Under the pieces are notes generated by a model. That model was not told the origin of the DNA and did not search any database. It saw nothing but the letters and a program-made list of their open reading frames with translations. Positions 14,733 to 14,733 of a stretch of 14,733 nt of DNA are shown here, one piece after another (position 1 is the first letter of the stretch; every line of letters begins with the position of its first letter). A program made the position numbers and the translations under genes. The stretch covers positions 1 through 14,733 of the forward strand of contig CAZRIE010000107.1 of the NCBI GenBank assembly GCA_964600075.1, in the 5' to 3' direction. The DNA comes from CAZRIE01 sp964600075. Lineage in GTDB: Bacteria > Bacteroidota > Bacteroidia > Flavobacteriales > Flavobacteriaceae.

Positions 14733-14733
14733 C

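Overview
The window looks like chromosomal core DNA from a marine-type member of the Flavobacteriaceae (Bacteroidota). The evidence is the moderately AT-rich composition, starts without Shine-Dalgarno sequences, TAnnTTTG-type -7 promoter words, a bacillithiol-synthesis glycosyltransferase (BshA), a NagZ/serine-hydrolase fusion, a Bacteroidota-style LptD, and a small conserved protein that databases usually mislabel 'ABC transporter ATPase'. I see no tRNA, rRNA, CRISPR array, insertion sequence, integrase or phage gene. I found no clear novel multi-gene defence or mobile system. The most interesting items are an inferred two-subunit quinone-linked Fe-S oxidoreductase and several small non-coding signals.

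Layout, left to right. At 1-342 (+) is the 3' end of an unrecognised gene. It converges on an OmpA-family outer-membrane protein (393-1571, -). The predicted terminator of the OmpA gene is a compound hairpin whose second arm and T-run lie inside the end of the convergent gene. Next come a PrcB-like lipoprotein (1695-2156, -) and bshA (2158-3303, -), separated by one base and almost certainly translated together. A 327-base intergenic stretch with short repeats follows. Then come the large GH3/serine-hydrolase fusion (3631-6543, -) and a 160-residue conserved protein (6649-7131, -).

From 7217 to 11855 (all -) a probable operon reads, in transcription order: N-acetylmuramoyl-L-alanine amidase with a SPOR-like tail, an MCE/MlaD-family lipid-transport protein, a membrane-anchored dicluster ferredoxin protein with a NarI-like N-terminus, and a soluble protein with two CCG domains. 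The 160-residue conserved protein may be its last member. Divergently, at 11921-14701 (+), sits the LptD-like LPS assembly barrel.

By function, much of the window serves the cell envelope: OmpA for peptidoglycan anchoring, the GH3/serine-hydrolase fusion and the amidase for cell-wall turnover, the MCE protein for lipid movement, and LptD for LPS export. Embedded in this are a redox module (NarI-like/4Fe-4S plus CCG protein) and low-molecular-weight thiol synthesis (BshA). All functional calls come from motifs read by eye; no database search was run.
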